The notes under the pieces: generated by a model
Database searches by the model: none
What the model was told of the DNA's origin: nothing
Seen by the model: the letters and a program-made list of their open reading frames with translations, nothing else
From: Planctomycetota bacterium
GTDB lineage: Bacteria > Planctomycetota > SZUA-567 > H5-PLA8
Length of the DNA: 64,000 bases
Assembly: GCA_016200135.1 (NCBI GenBank)
Contig: JACQFI010000033.1
Coordinates: 98,606-162,605, forward strand
Direction of reading: 5' to 3'
Part shown: positions 38,662 through 47,794 of the stretch, piece by piece
How positions within the stretch are numbered: position 1 is the stretch's first letter
Layout of the letters: the number at the start of each line of letters is the position of its first letter
Position numbers and translations under genes: made by a program

Positions 38662-39234
38662 CTAATCTTTCCAGACGCCGAGGGCGTCCTTGGCCCCTTC
38701 CATCCGGCGCGCGGCCTGGCGCAGCCGGTGCGCCAGCGAAGCGTTCCACTGCCGGTCGCCGTGGGTGAGCACGAAGCCGCCCAACAGATCGGCCCGCGTC
38801 TCTTCCTGAAACACGATCTTCTTGCCGATCGCGCGCTGGAGCACCTTGCCGAGCTTCTCCTTCGCGGCGGCGTCCAGCGCTTGCACGGACTCGAGCCGCA
38901 CTTCGGCGATGCCGGCCTTCTCGTTCGCGAGCTCGTGGTAGGCCGCGGCGATCTTCTCGAAGATGCCCACGCGCCGCCGGTCCACCACCACGCTCAGCAG
39001 GTTCCGGACTTCCGGGCTCAGGTCCTTGAACGCCACGGCGATGACCTTGCGCTTGTCGTCCAGCGAAACCGTGGGCGTCTCGAAGAAACGCCGCAGCAGC
39101 GGCTCCTTGCTCAGGATGTCCCTGACCGCGACCATTTCCGCGGCCACCCGGTCCAGGCTGCCCTGCTCCTGCGCCACGTCGTACATGGCTTCGGCGTAGA
39201 CGGGAGCGAGGCCTCCGGCTTCTCTTTTCGCCAT
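38662..39234 (-). CDS. atpH: ATP synthase delta subunit
   Basis: The 190-residue F1 delta subunit joins the stator to the top of F1. It has the N-terminal helical start (YAEAMYDVAQEQGSLD), the conserved FFETPTVSLDDKRKVI region and the C-terminal VLTHGDRQWNASLAHRLRQ (family GDxxxDxSVxxRL). It is between atpF and atpA. Confidence 0.93.
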   Translation of the reverse strand: MAKREAGGLAPVYAEAMYDVAQEQGSLDRVAAEMVAVRDILSKEPLLRRFFETPTVSLDDKRKVIAVAFKDLSPEVRNLLSVVVDRRRVGIFEKIAAAYHELANEKAGIAEVRLESVQALDAAAKEKLGKVLQRAIGKKIVFQEETRADLLGGFVLTHGDRQWNASLAHRLRQAARRMEGAKDALGVWKD

Positions 39235-39264
39235 GTCGAACGTTCCGTTTCCGTGCGTTCCCGG

Positions 39265-39795
39265 TCAGTTGCGGCTCTGGTCGATCCGGGTGATGCCTTC
39301 CTCGATGATGCGCCGGTGATCGTCCGCCTTCACTTCGCGCTCGATCACCTTCGAGGCCAGATCGGCCGTGAGATGGACCACGCGGTCCCGCAGTTCCTGC
39401 AGGGCCGCGTCCTTGGCGAGCGCGATCTCGCGCTTGGCACGGTCGAGCGTCTTGCCGGCTTCGCTGTTCGCCGCCGCCATGATCTCGTCGCGGACCTTCT
39501 CGACGTCGCGCTTGCCTTCGGCAATGATCCCCGCGGCCTCTTCCTTCGCCGCCAGGATCCGCTTCTCGTACTCCGCGGCCTTCTCGTTGGCGGCCTTAAG
39601 CGCCGCCTCCGCGTCGCTGATCTTCTTGGAGATGCGCTCCTCGCGCTCCTCCAAGGCCTTCATCAGTGGCCCCCAAGCGAACTTCCACAGCAGCCCGAGG
39701 AGGACGAGGAAGACAATGACAGTGTAGAGCAATACCTGCGCTTCCGGTTCCATCGGATTACCGGCCGCCAGGACCATCCAACCTGAAACCATCAT
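39265..39795 (-). CDS. atpF: ATP synthase b subunit
   Basis: The 176-residue stator b subunit has one N-terminal transmembrane helix (about 18-41, YTVIVFLVLLGLLWKFAW) and a long charged coiled coil (about 50-170). The ATG used gives a short outside N-terminus; an internal ATG 14 codons later is possible. It follows atpE by 9 bp. Confidence 0.94.
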   Translation of the reverse strand: MMVSGWMVLAAGNPMEPEAQVLLYTVIVFLVLLGLLWKFAWGPLMKALEEREERISKKISDAEAALKAANEKAAEYEKRILAAKEEAAGIIAEGKRDVEKVRDEIMAAANSEAGKTLDRAKREIALAKDAALQELRDRVVHLTADLASKVIEREVKADDHRRIIEEGITRIDQSRN

Positions 39796-39804
39796 GATCG
39801 TTCC

Positions 39805-40035
39805 TCACTCCGCCAAAGCTGCGTGAGCGCACGAGCGCGCGCGTTCAAAGGCGGCATCCACGCCGCGAACTCTGCCCCCGGACCCGAACATCCGTGGGCT
39901 TCCGGCAGACTCCGGCTGCCGGGCAATGCCTTCCATCGCGGCGGCGGCCAACTTGCCGATGCCGTAAGCGGCGCCGATGACCAGGAGCCCCAGCCCGATG
40001 CCCAACCCTAAATACGCCATCCCGATGCCCGTCAT
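39805..40035 (-). CDS. atpE: ATP synthase c subunit, second half abnormal
   Basis: The first 45 of 76 residues are a clear subunit c: a glycine-rich first helix (MAYLGLGIGLGLLVIGAAYG) and the polar loop EGIARQPESAG. The remainder (SPRMFGSGGRVRGVDAAFERA...) is charged and does not form the second membrane helix with its ion-binding carboxylate. The VRGVDAAF stretch aligns with the usual IEGVALF, which would place Arg where Glu is needed. I translated the other two frames of this segment and neither gives a hydrophobic helix. The start is good (GAGGAGGG upstream). It is a broken gene, a sequence error, or an unusual variant. Confidence 0.75.
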   Translation of the reverse strand: MTGIGMAYLGLGIGLGLLVIGAAYGIGKLAAAAMEGIARQPESAGSPRMFGSGGRVRGVDAAFERARSCAHAALAE

Positions 40036-40132
40036 TACACGCCCTCCTCGCCTGTTTTGGCACGCTCGTGCCAAGCCTTGTTTCTCCACGCGAATCCGGC
40101 AGCCTCAGGGCCGCCGGTCCTGCAATGCGACG

Positions 40133-41047
40133 CTAGTGATCCGGATGCACCGCAGCCCCGATGAACACGACGGCCAGCATCGTAAATACGTAGGCTTGCA
40201 GGAAGCAGACCAGAATTTCCAGAAAGCTGACGCCCAGAGCCAGCGGCAGCCCGATGGCAAGCCCGGAAGCCGCCGCCGCCACACCGCCCGCGCCCACAAT
40301 GCCCATGCCCAGCACGTTTCCAACAATCAGGTGCCCGGCGATCATGTTGGCGAAGAGACGCACGCACAGCACGAAGCACTTGATCATGGGGCCGATCAGT
40401 TCGAGCACGAACATCAACGGCCACAGCCAAAAGGGAACGCCGTGCGGGACCAAGTGCAGGAAAAACGCAAGCGGGCCCTGATTGTACATGCCGAGCAGAA
40501 TCACCAGCACGAAGACCGAGCCGCCCAACGCGCCCGTAACCGAGATGCTGGCCGTAGCGCCATGAAACGCCCATGGAACCATGCCGGAGAAATTGCAGGC
40601 CAGAATCAGGAAGAAATAGGTCAGGAAGATCGGCGTGTACGGCACGAGATGGTGTCCGCCGATCGGCTCCACCACTTCATCGCGTACGAACATAAGCAGG
40701 GCTTCCACCGCGTTTGCCAACGGTCCGCGCGTCGCCTTGTCGCCTGCCACGTTCCGCATGACGCGCTGCGCGACCGTCACAATCACGAAGAAGAGCAGCA
40801 CGGCGACGACCGTCAGGTCTTGCATGTAGCGCGTGAATTCAAGCTTGAACGGCCCGATCTTCTTCGGCTCGTACCCCGCGATCGGTTCGCCGTGGTGGTA
40901 GGGCTCCTGCACCAAAGCGCCGTCCTTGTTAATGCCAAACACCACATGATCGATGATGTGGTGCATGGCATCGAACTTCTCGGGCGGATGGCCTTCTTCA
41001 TGGCCGCCTTCGTGTTCACCGTGGTGTTCGAGTTCTGCTTCAGCCAT
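40133..41047 (-). CDS. atpB: ATP synthase a subunit
   Basis: The Fo a subunit has 304 residues. A His/Glu-rich N-terminal tail (about 7-30) is unusual and could be metal-binding or disordered. Five to six helices follow, with the essential arginine R230 in CVRLFANMIAGH. The C-terminal helix (VFTMLAVVFIGAAV) fits. The gene starts 3 bp after the atpI-like stop. Confidence 0.95.
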   Translation of the reverse strand: MAEAELEHHGEHEGGHEEGHPPEKFDAMHHIIDHVVFGINKDGALVQEPYHHGEPIAGYEPKKIGPFKLEFTRYMQDLTVVAVLLFFVIVTVAQRVMRNVAGDKATRGPLANAVEALLMFVRDEVVEPIGGHHLVPYTPIFLTYFFLILACNFSGMVPWAFHGATASISVTGALGGSVFVLVILLGMYNQGPLAFFLHLVPHGVPFWLWPLMFVLELIGPMIKCFVLCVRLFANMIAGHLIVGNVLGMGIVGAGGVAAAASGLAIGLPLALGVSFLEILVCFLQAYVFTMLAVVFIGAAVHPDH

Positions 41048-41050
41048 GCC

Positions 41051-41437
41051 TCATCCTGTTTTGACTTCGTTCTTCACCAACGCCCGGTACAACCAAGCCG
41101 TCTCCCAGAGATGCGTCGTCAGATAGACACCTGCCATGCTGTACAGCGCGGGTTCCGCGTTTGCTCCGTACGCGTGCGTAAAGCCCCAGCACATCCCGCC
41201 CAGCATGACGACTCTAAGCAGAAACCCACTGCTCCACAGGGGCCATATGTCCCATTTCCCCGGCGCATCTTTGTTACCGAAGCGCTGTCGCGCCAGAACC
41301 GCGAGCCCGAAAGCCCAACCCACCAATCCCAAAAGTCCGCCGGCCATGGCTCCTAGATAAATCACGAGCCGGGGTCCGAGGCATTCAGCCGCGGCGATCA
41401 CACTTAGGACAAGCGCGGCCAAGAACAGGGCGTGCAT
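41051..41437 (-). CDS. atpI: AtpI-like membrane protein
   Basis: The roughly 128-residue protein has four predicted helices and sits between atpZ and atpB, where AtpI (ATP synthase assembly factor, c-ring helper) is encoded in many operons. Sequence identity to AtpI is low by eye, so the name rests on position and topology. The ATG at 41437 is preferred over a TTG six codons upstream. Confidence 0.65.
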   Translation of the reverse strand: MHALFLAALVLSVIAAAECLGPRLVIYLGAMAGGLLGLVGWAFGLAVLARQRFGNKDAPGKWDIWPLWSSGFLLRVVMLGGMCWGFTHAYGANAEPALYSMAGVYLTTHLWETAWLYRALVKNEVKTG

Positions 41438-41468
41438 CCAACTCGCACCTTTCAAACCGTGACCCTTT

Positions 41469-41627
41469 TTACGCCGTCTCCTTCAAGAGGTGATATGTGG
41501 CAAGCGCAACTCCGGCCATCACGCAAACCACCGTTCCCCAAGGGGCCCAACCGTATCGGCCATCCAGCCAGTAACCGAGGTACGCGAAAAGCGCTACCGT
41601 GGCACCGAAGGAAAGCCCCACGTTCAT
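41469..41627 (-). CDS. atpZ: AtpZ-like small membrane protein
   Basis: This minus-strand frame reads MNVGLSFGATVALFAYLGYW, then a LDGRYGWAPWG turn and a second hydrophobic helix ending HLLKETA, stop TAA at 41469-41471. Two helices with a GYWLD turn and a W-P-G loop match AtpZ/AtpI-superfamily proteins, which lie first in atp operons and are thought to help Mg2+/Ca2+ transport or synthase assembly. The frame stays open upstream (SNPLAKPEGPATEKQPQDE..., family-like) but has no standard start before this ATG. The true N-terminus is probably longer, by a rare start codon or an upstream frame change. Confidence 0.7.
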   Translation of the reverse strand: MNVGLSFGATVALFAYLGYWLDGRYGWAPWGTVVCVMAGVALATYHLLKETA

Positions 41628-42275
41628 GTAGGCCCATGGGCTCTTCTCTTTGGGCTTCTCGTCCTGCGGCTGCTTTTCCGTCGCCGGACCCTCCGGCTTC
41701 GCGAGCGGATTTGACCACTCCGGCGCCTGTGTCCTCCCGCCTGTATCTCTTTGTCTAACCTGACTCTTGCGGAGTCAGATTAGCGTGAATTTCCGCTTCA
41801 ATCGTCCTTAAACGCAAACGCTTGACCTCCTCGCACACCTCTACAAGGTGCATTTCTTTCAACCCTTTGGTTGAAGCATTCGAGGAAGCGTGAGCCCTAT
41901 AGTTTAGTCATTCATTCGTGTCAAGCAAAGGAGCTAAAAAGGTCTGCGGTTCAATTCGCTCTTCCACCTGACCACGCGGTCGGAATATCCGGCTTCGTCG
42001 ATCCCGGGATTCTCTTTCGCTGTATTTTTCTTTTTAGGCACAGGAAGCGAGCGCCACTTTTCGGCCACGCGATCGAAGTAAAGTGACAGATTCCGGCATC
42101 GTCACGCCCACTCATTACCCGCGGATGGACTTTTTTTGTCAGTCGGATCCGCGTTTGTGTCCCAATTATTACTGGCACATTCTTTGCGCCTACCGCGGCG
42201 GGCGCGCAGGACGGCGCTCGCAATTCCCCTTCGCAAAAGCGAAAGGAAATTCTGATTCATCAGGAGCGCGCGCCC
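41628..42275. other. Divergent promoter region of the atp operon
   Basis: This region of about 650 bp includes the possible upstream extension of atpZ. It holds a short hairpin (TTCAACC 41858-41864, GGTTGAA 41869-41875). Small open frames here lack coding bias and have no recognisable product. I see no clear -35/-10 pair. Confidence 0.4.
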
Positions 42276-43919
42276 ATGCCCAGCCTGAACGCGGCAGCGA
42301 TCACCGAACGGTTTCTTGAGCGCTTGCGGCGCGACAACATCTTTTATCTGCTGAGCGCGCTGCTGATGCTATCCGGTTGTTACCTGGTCTGCGTGCCGCA
42401 CCTGGTAACGCTCAAGCGCGAAGCCGGCGGACTGGTGGTGCTGCTCGGGACGATCAACGTTTACGAAGCCCTGGTGGTGTTCGCGTGCAGATTTATCTGC
42501 CGCAATGCGCCGCGCAGCCGCGAAGGCTCCACGCTACTGGTCGTCGCGCTGCTCTTTCTGCTCGACGTCACGTTCACCATCAACGCGTGCCTGTCCATCG
42601 ACACGGCGTTTGGGATCAGCGTGGCCTCCGCGAGCCTGCTGCTCGCGCTGCTCAAGTTATTCGCGCTGGAACGCGGCGCGCGGTTCCCCGTCTTCGGCTC
42701 CCTGAAAATCTTTCTAATCCCCGCCATCGCGTTTCTGTATTCGTTCCAAGGCGTGCTGGCGCTCTATCCGCAAGGCACGTTGGCCTGGCGCGCGGCGGCA
42801 TCTTGCGCGGTGTGGTTGGCCTTTGGCGCGCTGCCTCTGCTGCTGCTGTGGCGTCCCTGGCGCGTCGACCATGCGGCGCCCGCCGCGCCGTCGGATCCCG
42901 AGCCATGGTGGCAGACGGAATCGTTCAAACGCATGGCGGCCGCGCTGTCCCTGGTCCTGATCGGCCTGCAACTGCTTGGGCAGACGTGGGTGCATCGAGC
43001 GCCGCTGCATGCGGTCTTCGCCGTGCCGCTGCTGCTCTCGCTTCTGGCCGCGGCGCCTTGGTTCGTGGCGCTCCGCAACCGGAGGCGCTGGCTCGCCGTC
43101 CGCGTGTCCGCCGCGTGCGTTTTGCTGGTGTTGGCGTGTGTCGGAAGTGGTCACGTCCCATGGACGCTTAGAATGTTCGGAGCCTCGGCCGCCGTCACTC
43201 CGTTCCGAATCGACTGCCTGTTCGCCTTCGCCATCTTCGCGCTGCTGCGCGTGCGTGAAGGCCGTGCGGCTTACCTCGACTGGGGTCTTGGGTTCATCGC
43301 CCTAGGCGCAATGGGTTGCGACGCGAGAGGCATCCTTCGATTCGCGGCTGAACCCGCGTTGGCCAACGCGTTCGCGTGCGTGGCGCTCGGCTGCGTCTGG
43401 CTTGCGTTCCGCGTGACGTTCCACCGGGCCGCCGCGGTGCTCACGCTCGGTCTCTATTTTGTGCTTCGGGCACTCGCCATTGAGAATGGCGTTGAGAATG
43501 GGCGGTTGGAGTTCGTCCGCTGGGAAGCGCTGGGCCTGCTCGCGTTCTGGATCGTCTTCGCCGAACGGCCGCAATGGATCCGTCACGCGCTGCTGGCGGC
43601 CGTCTTCTGGCTTGGGGTCTCGAGCTGCGCGCCTGAAGATTTCAATGGTTTGGTATATTTTTACGCCGCCGCCGCAGTGCTGGTCGCCGCGTGCGCACTC
43701 GATTGGCGCCTATACGGAACCGTGCTGCTAACCTACCTCGCCGCATCTAATCTGTCGGCGTTCGGTTCGCCGGCGCCGTCATCGGCCGCTTCGTGGGGCT
43801 GGCTGGCGATCGCCGCCGCCTTCGCGCTGTTCGGGCTCGCGTTCAAGATCACGCGCGCGCAGTTGGCGCGCTCACGTCCGCCACCTGCGGAAAACGGATC
43901 GCAAGAAGGCCGGATTTAG
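42276..43919 (+). CDS. Polytopic membrane protein, unknown
   Basis: The 547-residue protein has about 14 hydrophobic segments, starting with an N-terminal charged stretch (RFLERLRRDN). I do not recognise the family. There are no conserved catalytic motifs and no cysteine-rich or nucleotide-binding region. The start has CAGGAG nine bases before the ATG. It is divergent from the atp operon and converges with the next gene 7 bp away. Confidence 0.7.
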   Translation: MPSLNAAAITERFLERLRRDNIFYLLSALLMLSGCYLVCVPHLVTLKREAGGLVVLLGTINVYEALVVFACRFICRNAPRSREGSTLLVVALLFLLDVTFTINACLSIDTAFGISVASASLLLALLKLFALERGARFPVFGSLKIFLIPAIAFLYSFQGVLALYPQGTLAWRAAASCAVWLAFGALPLLLLWRPWRVDHAAPAAPSDPEPWWQTESFKRMAAALSLVLIGLQLLGQTWVHRAPLHAVFAVPLLLSLLAAAPWFVALRNRRRWLAVRVSAACVLLVLACVGSGHVPWTLRMFGASAAVTPFRIDCLFAFAIFALLRVREGRAAYLDWGLGFIALGAMGCDARGILRFAAEPALANAFACVALGCVWLAFRVTFHRAAAVLTLGLYFVLRALAIENGVENGRLEFVRWEALGLLAFWIVFAERPQWIRHALLAAVFWLGVSSCAPEDFNGLVYFYAAAAVLVAACALDWRLYGTVLLTYLAASNLSAFGSPAPSSAASWGWLAIAAAFALFGLAFKITRAQLARSRPPPAENGSQEGRI

Positions 43920-43926
43920 CACCGCG

Positions 43927-44754
43927 CTACGGCCTCGAGCACCCGCCATTGCCGCAGGTCTGCGGTTCGCCGGCTTGCGGCACGCCGGGGCCGGAGACCG
44001 GGCCCATCGTGGCGAGCGGCTGCATCGAGGCGCGGATGCCGGCGAGATACGCGGCGAGTTTCTTCGCGCGTTCGGCGTCGGGCAGTTGGAGATCCTGTTT
44101 GAGCGCCTGCGCCTGCTTGTAACGCGCGGCGCTTTCGAGCAGGAAGGCGAGGTACGTCTCGGTGCGGTAGCGGCCGCCGGTTTCGTACTCGGGCGGATAC
44201 GAGCGCCCCGAGTGCCCGTAGAACTCGGTCCCGCTTGCATCGGCCACCACGCTCGTCGAGAAGGCCTTCGAGAACTCCGCATACTTTCCGAGCGGCGGGT
44301 TCCACGGATTCAAGGCGGGCATATCGGCCGGCAGGCCCTGCTCGGTGAGGTTGATGAAGAGCGGCACAAAGTCGCGCTTGATCTCCTCTATCACTTTCGG
44401 ATCGGAGAGCGCGCCGCTCATGAAGAGCCGCCCGCCCAGGCAGCAGCGGGGCGCTCCCGTGCGGCCGTACTCGCTCACCACCATCGCGGTCAGGATCGGC
44501 TTGTGTTCGTCGGCCGCGCGCTTGGACGCCGCCGCGGGATCATGTTCCCAGGGGATCGCCTTCCAGCGTTCTTCCGGCTCGCTCTTGAGCACGGTCATGA
44601 TGCATTTCGAACGGTCGAGGTGCCGGTCGATTTCGGCCAGGTCCTGGCCGCTCGCAACGCCGTTGTCGGGATGTATGGAGAGGAGTTCGACGACCACCAT
44701 GCCGGCGCAAGCAAAGAGCGCCACGGCCGCCACACCAAGCAAGGTTTCACGCAT
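43927..44754 (-). CDS. Exported protein with thioredoxin-like region
   Basis: The 275-residue protein has an N-terminal signal or anchor (LLGVAAVALFACAGMVVVELL). The middle has PRCCLGGRLFMSG, then LSDPKVIEEIKRDFVPLFINLTEQG and FSTSVVADASGTEFYGHSG. That order resembles thioredoxin-fold proteins of the DUF255/Thioredoxin_7 kind, where a Cys pair is followed by a helix and a V-D strand. It ends with a GxPQ-rich tail and two cysteines (CGNGGCSRP). The role may be thiol chemistry outside the membrane, which is inference. Confidence 0.6.
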   Translation of the reverse strand: MRETLLGVAAVALFACAGMVVVELLSIHPDNGVASGQDLAEIDRHLDRSKCIMTVLKSEPEERWKAIPWEHDPAAASKRAADEHKPILTAMVVSEYGRTGAPRCCLGGRLFMSGALSDPKVIEEIKRDFVPLFINLTEQGLPADMPALNPWNPPLGKYAEFSKAFSTSVVADASGTEFYGHSGRSYPPEYETGGRYRTETYLAFLLESAARYKQAQALKQDLQLPDAERAKKLAAYLAGIRASMQPLATMGPVSGPGVPQAGEPQTCGNGGCSRP

Positions 44755-44812
44755 GGCCGGCCTGCTTTCCTGAACGGAGCCGGAGCGAATCGAACCCAGG
44801 CACTATACCCGA

Positions 44813-45673
44813 TCAGAGGCTCTTGCGCACGATTTCTCGGGTCTTCTTCAGGCCCGTCTTGGCGCACTCAAGCGCGTCCATCTTGTAGTACTTCGCGTTG
44901 AAGAGTTCGAGCGAGAGCGGCCCTGTGAACCCAATGTCCCGCAGGTCGCGCAAGATCTGCTTGAGCGGCGCGATGCCGTCGCCGGGCCAGACGCGGTCCG
45001 CGTCGGTGATCTTCTCCGGCGGGAAGTTCTTCGGGACATCGTTCATGTGCATCACGCCGATGGTGTTCGGCCCGAGCAGCTTCAAACCTTCGTAGGGACT
45101 GCAACCCTTATAGAGATGGTACACGTCACAGAGGATGCAGGCCTTGGGGTGGCCGCACTCGGTCGCGACGAGCAGCGCCTCGCCGAGCCGGTTCAGGCTC
45201 TTGCTGAAGCCCCAGAATTCCAGCATCGGGAGCACGTCGAACTCGTCGCCCAGTTCGCAGAGCCGCGCGTAGCGTTCGGCGGTCTTCCAGAGGTCCAGGC
45301 CGGCCGCGTCCTGATGCCCGAAGGGCGGCGCGGCGATCCGCTTGCCGCCGATGACTTTCAGCATCTCCATGTTGCGCTTCGCTTCGTCGAACGCCTTGCG
45401 GCGGCGGGTCTCGTCGTCGAGCACGAACTCGAAGAAGCCGATGGCGCTCTCGACCGTGAGCCCCGCGTCCTTGATGCGCTTGCCCAAGTCCTTCAGCTTG
45501 CCGCCGGACTTCACGTACGCGTCGAGTTCTCCGATCCAGGGTTCGATGCCGTCGTAGCCGGCCTTCGCGGCGATCTCGACTTCCTCCACGATCCCGAGCT
45601 TCTGGCCCTTGATCGTGCTGGTGTTCAAGCAGTAGCCGAAGGGTTCCTTGGCGGTGCGCTTGCGAGCAGGCAT
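44813..45673 (-). CDS. Sugar phosphate isomerase/epimerase-like TIM barrel
   Basis: The 286-residue protein is a xylose-isomerase-like TIM barrel. Likely metal ligands fall in LEFWG (about 153), CDVYH (about 182), the MHMND histidine (about 210) and SLELFN (about 261). Members isomerise or epimerise sugars and inositols, or cleave DNA at AP sites; AP endonuclease features are not evident. The start has GGAGAG eight bases upstream. The substrate is unknown, and the sugar ABC transporter 12 kb away offers no direct link. Confidence 0.85.
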   Translation of the reverse strand: MPARKRTAKEPFGYCLNTSTIKGQKLGIVEEVEIAAKAGYDGIEPWIGELDAYVKSGGKLKDLGKRIKDAGLTVESAIGFFEFVLDDETRRRKAFDEAKRNMEMLKVIGGKRIAAPPFGHQDAAGLDLWKTAERYARLCELGDEFDVLPMLEFWGFSKSLNRLGEALLVATECGHPKACILCDVYHLYKGCSPYEGLKLLGPNTIGVMHMNDVPKNFPPEKITDADRVWPGDGIAPLKQILRDLRDIGFTGPLSLELFNAKYYKMDALECAKTGLKKTREIVRKSL

Positions 45674-46018
45674 GGACGTTGCTCTCCGAATGGGTTGGGT
45701 TGGGCGCGCGGTGTGATACCGTAAGCTCGAAGCAACGGCAAGGTAGCACTGGCCTCAATGCGCCTCCTTATAAGTGGTGATTGCGTCCGCTTGAACATGG
45801 GTCTTCTTGACGTAAACAGCCCACTTCTTACCCCTGTCAGTTTGGCGCGCGCACGCTCACGTAAAAAGATGCACATGGCGCGCGGTTGTTCAATCAACCG
45901 CACTACTTGGGTTTATAAGATGAACCCCACATGTGCTCGCTGGCACGGCCTTTGTTAAAGATGGGACGCGACGCATTCTGAGTAGCGATTCAGGCACATT
46001 CCAGGGAGGACACGATCC
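45674..46018. other. Upstream region of groEL
   Basis: This 345-bp spacer separates the TIM-barrel gene from groEL. No ORF of interest and no CIRCE element (TTAGCACTC-N9-GAGTGCTAA) is present. A sigma-54-like element is described separately. A short palindrome GGTTGTTCAATCAACC (45883-45898) lies in the middle. Confidence 0.5.
45941..45956 (+). promoter_or_regulatory. Sigma-54-like promoter upstream of groEL
   Basis: TGGCACGGCCTTTGTT matches the -24 element TGGCACG with correct spacing to a -12 element, where consensus is TTGCW. Here it is TTGTT, with the invariant C changed. It ends 62 bp before the groEL ATG. A sigma-54 activator is encoded in this window. Confidence 0.3.
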
Positions 46019-47701
46019 ATGGCCAAGCAGCTGGCCTTCGATACCGAAGCCCATAACCGCATTCGCGACGGCGTGGTGAAGCTCGCCAAGGCCGTCAAAT
46101 CGACGCTCGGGCCGCGCGGCCGAAACGCCGTGCTCGATAAGTCCTGGGGCGCGCCGACCGTCACCAAAGACGGCGTCACGGTCGCCGAAGAGGTCGAGCT
46201 CGAGAATCCCTACGAGAACATGGCCGCGCAACTGGTGAAGGAAGTCTCCTCGAAGACCTCCGACGCCGCCGGCGACGGCACGACCACGGCGACGGTGCTC
46301 GCGGAGGCCATCTATCTGGAAGGCCTCAAGAACATGATCGCGGGCGCTAACCCCGTGCGCATGAAGCGCGGCATCGAGAAGGCCGTCGAGGCGCTCGTGG
46401 CCGAGATCAAGAAGATGGCCGTCCAGACCAAGGGCAAGGACGACATCCTGAAGGTCGCGACCATCGCCGCCAACGGCGACAAGGAGATCGGCGGGATGAT
46501 CGCCGACGCCATGGAAAAGGTCGGCAAGGACGGCGTCATCACGGTCGAAGAAGGCAAGGCGCTCAAGACCGAAGTGGACGTGGTCGAAGGCATGCAGTTC
46601 GACCGCGGCTACCTCTCGCCCCACTTCATCACCGACCCCGATACCATGGAAGCCGTGCTCGAGAACTGCTACATCCTGATCCACGAGAAGAAGATCAGCA
46701 ACGTCCGCGAACTCGTCCCGCTCCTCGAAAAGATCAGCAAGGCCTGCAAGCAGCTCCTGATCCTCGCCGAGGACGTCGAGAGCGAAGCGCTGGCGACCCT
46801 AGTTGTGAACAAGATCCGCGGCATCGTGAAGGTCTGCGCGGTGAAGGCGCCCGGCTTCGGCGACCGCCGCAAGGCGATGCTCGAAGACATCGCGATCCTC
46901 ACGGGCGGCAAGGCGATCTTTGAAGACCTGGGCATCAAGCTCGAAAACGTCGACTTCGCCGACCTCGGCCAGGCGAAGAAGCTCCACATCGACGCCGACA
47001 ACACCACGATCATCGAAGGCGCGGGCGACACCAAGCAGATCCAGGCGCGCATCAACCAGATCCGCAAGGAGATCGACTCCACCACCAGCGACTACGACAA
47101 GGAAAAGCTCCAGGAACGCCTGGCCAAGCTGGCCGGCGGCGTGGCGCAGATCAACGTCGGCGCGGCTTCCGAATCCGAGATGAAAGAGAAGAAGGCGCGC
47201 GTCGAGGACGCCCTGCACGCGACCCGCGCGGCCGTCGAAGCCGGCGTCGTGCCCGGCGGCGGCGTGGCGCTCATCCGCGCCGAACCCGCGCTGGACAAGC
47301 TCAAGGGCCTGCACGAAGACGAGAAGACCGGCGTCGAACTCGTGCGCAGTGCCATCGCCGCGCCGTGCCGCCAGATCGCCGAGAACGCGGGCGTCAACGG
47401 CTCGGTGGTCGTCTCCAAGGTTCGCGAAGGCAAGGGCGCGTTCGGCTACAACGCGGACACCGGCGAGTACATCGACCTGATCAAGGCCGGCGTCATCGAC
47501 CCGGCGAAGGTGACCATGACCGCGCTGCAGAACGTGGCCTCGGTCGCCGGACTGCTGCTCACCAGCGACTGCATGATCGCCAAGATCCCCGAGAAAGAGA
47601 AGCCGGCCGGCGGCCACGATCATGGCGGCGGCGGCATGGGTGGAATGGGCGGGATGGGTGGCATGGGCGGAATGGGTGGCATGGGCGGGATGGACTTCTA
47701 A
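46019..47701 (+). CDS. groEL: Chaperonin GroEL (copy 1)
   Basis: This 560-residue GroEL has the ATP-binding DGTTT (ATP hydrolysis Asp near 87), the apical domain with [11 protein letters not shown], and the typical Gly/Met-rich C-terminal tail (repeats of GGMGGM). Fully conserved motifs suggest it is the main folding chaperonin, working with GroES just downstream. The start has GGGAGG nine bases upstream. groES lies after rather than before this gene, reversed from the usual groES-groEL order. Confidence 0.97.
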   Translation: MAKQLAFDTEAHNRIRDGVVKLAKAVKSTLGPRGRNAVLDKSWGAPTVTKDGVTVAEEVELENPYENMAAQLVKEVSSKTSDAAGDGTTTATVLAEAIYLEGLKNMIAGANPVRMKRGIEKAVEALVAEIKKMAVQTKGKDDILKVATIAANGDKEIGGMIADAMEKVGKDGVITVEEGKALKTEVDVVEGMQFDRGYLSPHFITDPDTMEAVLENCYILIHEKKISNVRELVPLLEKISKACKQLLILAEDVESEALATLVVNKIRGIVKVCAVKAPGFGDRRKAMLEDIAILTGGKAIFEDLGIKLENVDFADLGQAKKLHIDADNTTIIEGAGDTKQIQARINQIRKEIDSTTSDYDKEKLQERLAKLAGGVAQINVGAASESEMKEKKARVEDALHATRAAVEAGVVPGGGVALIRAEPALDKLKGLHEDEKTGVELVRSAIAAPCRQIAENAGVNGSVVVSKVREGKGAFGYNADTGEYIDLIKAGVIDPAKVTMTALQNVASVAGLLLTSDCMIAKIPEKEKPAGGHDHGGGGMGGMGGMGGMGGMGGMGGMDF

Positions 47702-47794
47702 AGGGAGAGACCTGAGATCAGGTAACAGGGGCCGGGTGAACGGCTCCGAAGAAAAAACATAAACGGATCAACCGAAACCGAAGGAGAGAGAAAC

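Noticed and set aside
36907..39786. Very long plus-strand open frame opposite atpA, atpH and atpF
   Set aside because: It overlaps well-conserved ATP synthase genes. Its translation is rich in His, Arg, Asp and Val with no domain pattern, typical of antisense frames in GC-rich DNA.
41452..41718. Minus-strand open frame of 88 residues over the atpZ region
   Set aside because: It is rich in Gly, Arg and Cys with no family resemblance. The neighbouring frame gives a clear AtpZ-like protein.
41871..42223. Small open frames in the gap upstream of the atp operon
   Set aside because: They overlap each other on opposite strands, lack ribosome-binding sites and show no family resemblance.
44755..44812. 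tRNA-like T-arm sequence (GGGTTCGATTC on the minus strand)
   Set aside because: The flanking five-base stems do not pair and no acceptor or anticodon arm is found.
45674..46018. CIRCE element upstream of groEL
   Set aside because: I looked for TTAGCACTC-N9-GAGTGCTAA and found no match. The short GTGC/GCAC palindrome near 45933 is part of the sigma-54-like element.
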